Origin: JBEIDK01 sp040383485
GTDB lineage: Bacteria; Bacteroidota; Bacteroidia; UBA4408
Direction of reading: 5' to 3'
NCBI GenBank assembly: GCA_040383485.1
Contig: JBEIDK010000061.1
Coordinates: 1 to 17,080 of the forward strand
DNA length: 17,080 nt
A program made the translations under genes and the position numbers. Numbering within the stretch: the first letter of the stretch is position 1; each line of letters begins with the position of its first letter. Under the pieces are notes generated by a model. The model saw only the letters and a list, made by a program, of their open reading frames with translations. It was not told where the DNA came from and made no database searches. Positions 16,236 to 17,080 of this stretch are shown piece by piece.

Positions 16236-17080
16236 ATGCAATCAACTGGTAAAATTAATGTTCAAACAGAGAACATATTCCCAATCATTAAAAAATTTCT
16301 TTATAGTGACCATGAAATTTTCTTACGTGAATTAGTTTCAAATGCTGTAGATGCTTGCCAAAAGTTAAAAACACTTTCTACTTTGGGTGAAGCTGGAACT
16401 GTTCCGGAATACTATAAGGTAGAAGTTAAAATAGATAAAGAAGCCAAAACAATTACTATAGCTGATACTGGTTTAGGTATGACAGCCGAAGAAGTTGAAA
16501 AATACATTAACCAAATAGCGTTTTCAGGTGCTGAAGAATTTGTAAACAAATACAAGGATAAAAATGAAAATGCCATTATTGGTCATTTTGGATTAGGATT
16601 TTATTCGGCATTTATGGTTTCTAAAAAGGTTGAAATCACGACACTTTCTCATCAAAAAGATGCAGTTGCTCAACATTGGGAATGTGATGGAAGTCCTGAT
16701 TATACTTTAACTGCAACTACAAAAGATTCAGTTGGTACGACTATAACATTGCATATTGCTGATGATTCAGAAGAGTTTTTAGAAAACGCACGAATCACTA
16801 CACTACTTAATAAATATTGCAAATTTTTACCTATTGAAATTCATTTCGAGGATAAAGCAATTAACAATTCTGCTCCTGCTTGGACAAAAAAGCCTGCAGA
16901 TTTAAGCGACGAAGACTATAAAAATTTTTATCGTGAATTATATCCAATGAATTTTGAAGACCCATTATTTCATATTCATTTGAATGTTGATTTTCCATTT
17001 AACTTAACAGGTATTTTGTATTTCCCTAAGTTAAAAAACACAATGGAACCTCAACGAGACAAAATACAGCTATATAGCAA
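16236..17080 (+). CDS. htpG: Molecular chaperone HtpG (Hsp90), N-terminal 281 codons, runs off the window
   Basis: ATP-dependent cytosolic chaperone; full-length proteins are about 600-630 aa. Visible motifs of the GHKL ATPase domain are FLRELVSNAVDA (E32, N36), the D77 motif DTGLGM, and the lid/glycine loop GHFGLGFYSAFM (116-127). The start of the middle domain follows, with FYRELYP and PQRDKIQLY at the edge. The start at 16236 (MQSTGKINVQTENIF) matches the usual HtpG N-terminus; an in-frame ATG at 16206 would add ten residues and is less likely. The frame is open to position 17080. Confidence 0.95.
   Translation, partial: MQSTGKINVQTENIFPIIKKFLYSDHEIFLRELVSNAVDACQKLKTLSTLGEAGTVPEYYKVEVKIDKEAKTITIADTGLGMTAEEVEKYINQIAFSGAEEFVNKYKDKNENAIIGHFGLGFYSAFMVSKKVEITTLSHQKDAVAQHWECDGSPDYTLTATTKDSVGTTITLHIADDSEEFLENARITTLLNKYCKFLPIEIHFEDKAINNSAPAWTKKPADLSDEDYKNFYRELYPMNFEDPLFHIHLNVDFPFNLTGILYFPKLKNTMEPQRDKIQLYS

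Overview
The window looks like chromosomal DNA of a low-GC member of the Bacteroidota. The signs are a large surface protein built from leucine-rich, DUF7619-like and Ig-like repeats (the type usually exported by the type IX secretion system, T9SS), two DUF6089-type outer-membrane proteins, a PorV/PorQ-like barrel, a Bacteroidota-style S41 peptidase, TAnnTTTG-type promoters and A-rich leaders without clear Shine-Dalgarno sites. No tRNA, rRNA, CRISPR array, intact insertion sequence or phage gene was seen.

Layout. (1) Positions 1-2866, minus strand: the N-terminal 955 codons of a giant secreted protein that runs off the left edge. It has a signal peptide, 20-residue LPX-type LRRs, an SdrD-B-like domain, a DUF7619-like region, a PKD/Ig-like domain and then 70-residue repeats in exact register. 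(2) 2867-3747: a stretch of about 880 bp with no intact gene. It behaves like a gene graveyard, with two broken C-terminal tails resembling T9SS sorting domains and a 176-bp imperfect inverted-repeat (MITE-like) element between them. (3) 3748-8172, minus: a 902-residue protein of two fused D-Ala-D-Ala-ligase-like ATP-grasp halves, and upstream of it, separated by a perfect hairpin, a secreted S41 (CtpA-type) protease. (4) 8274-11522, plus: two paralogous DUF6089-type outer-membrane proteins separated by a strong terminator, then a divergent Ate1/Bpt-type aminoacyl-tRNA-protein transferase homologue. (5) 11653-13632, plus: a YbdL-type methionine aminotransferase and, 12 bp later, a PorV/PorQ-like outer-membrane barrel. 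(6) 13727-14140, plus: a small membrane-associated protein of unknown function. (7) 14145-16028, minus: an Nramp metal transporter fused to a universal stress protein domain. (8) 16236 to the right edge, plus: the start of htpG (Hsp90).

Most genes are housekeeping or envelope genes with no single shared pathway. Envelope function is the recurring theme: surface adhesin-like protein, peptidoglycan-type ligase homologue, periplasmic protease and three outer-membrane barrels. No defence system or biosynthetic cluster was found. The items most worth a second look are the tandem ligase whose halves have lost different conserved residues, the cysteine-poor Bpt-like transferase with a C-terminal extension, the Nramp-Usp fusion, and the decayed 2.9-3.7 kb region with its inverted-repeat element.
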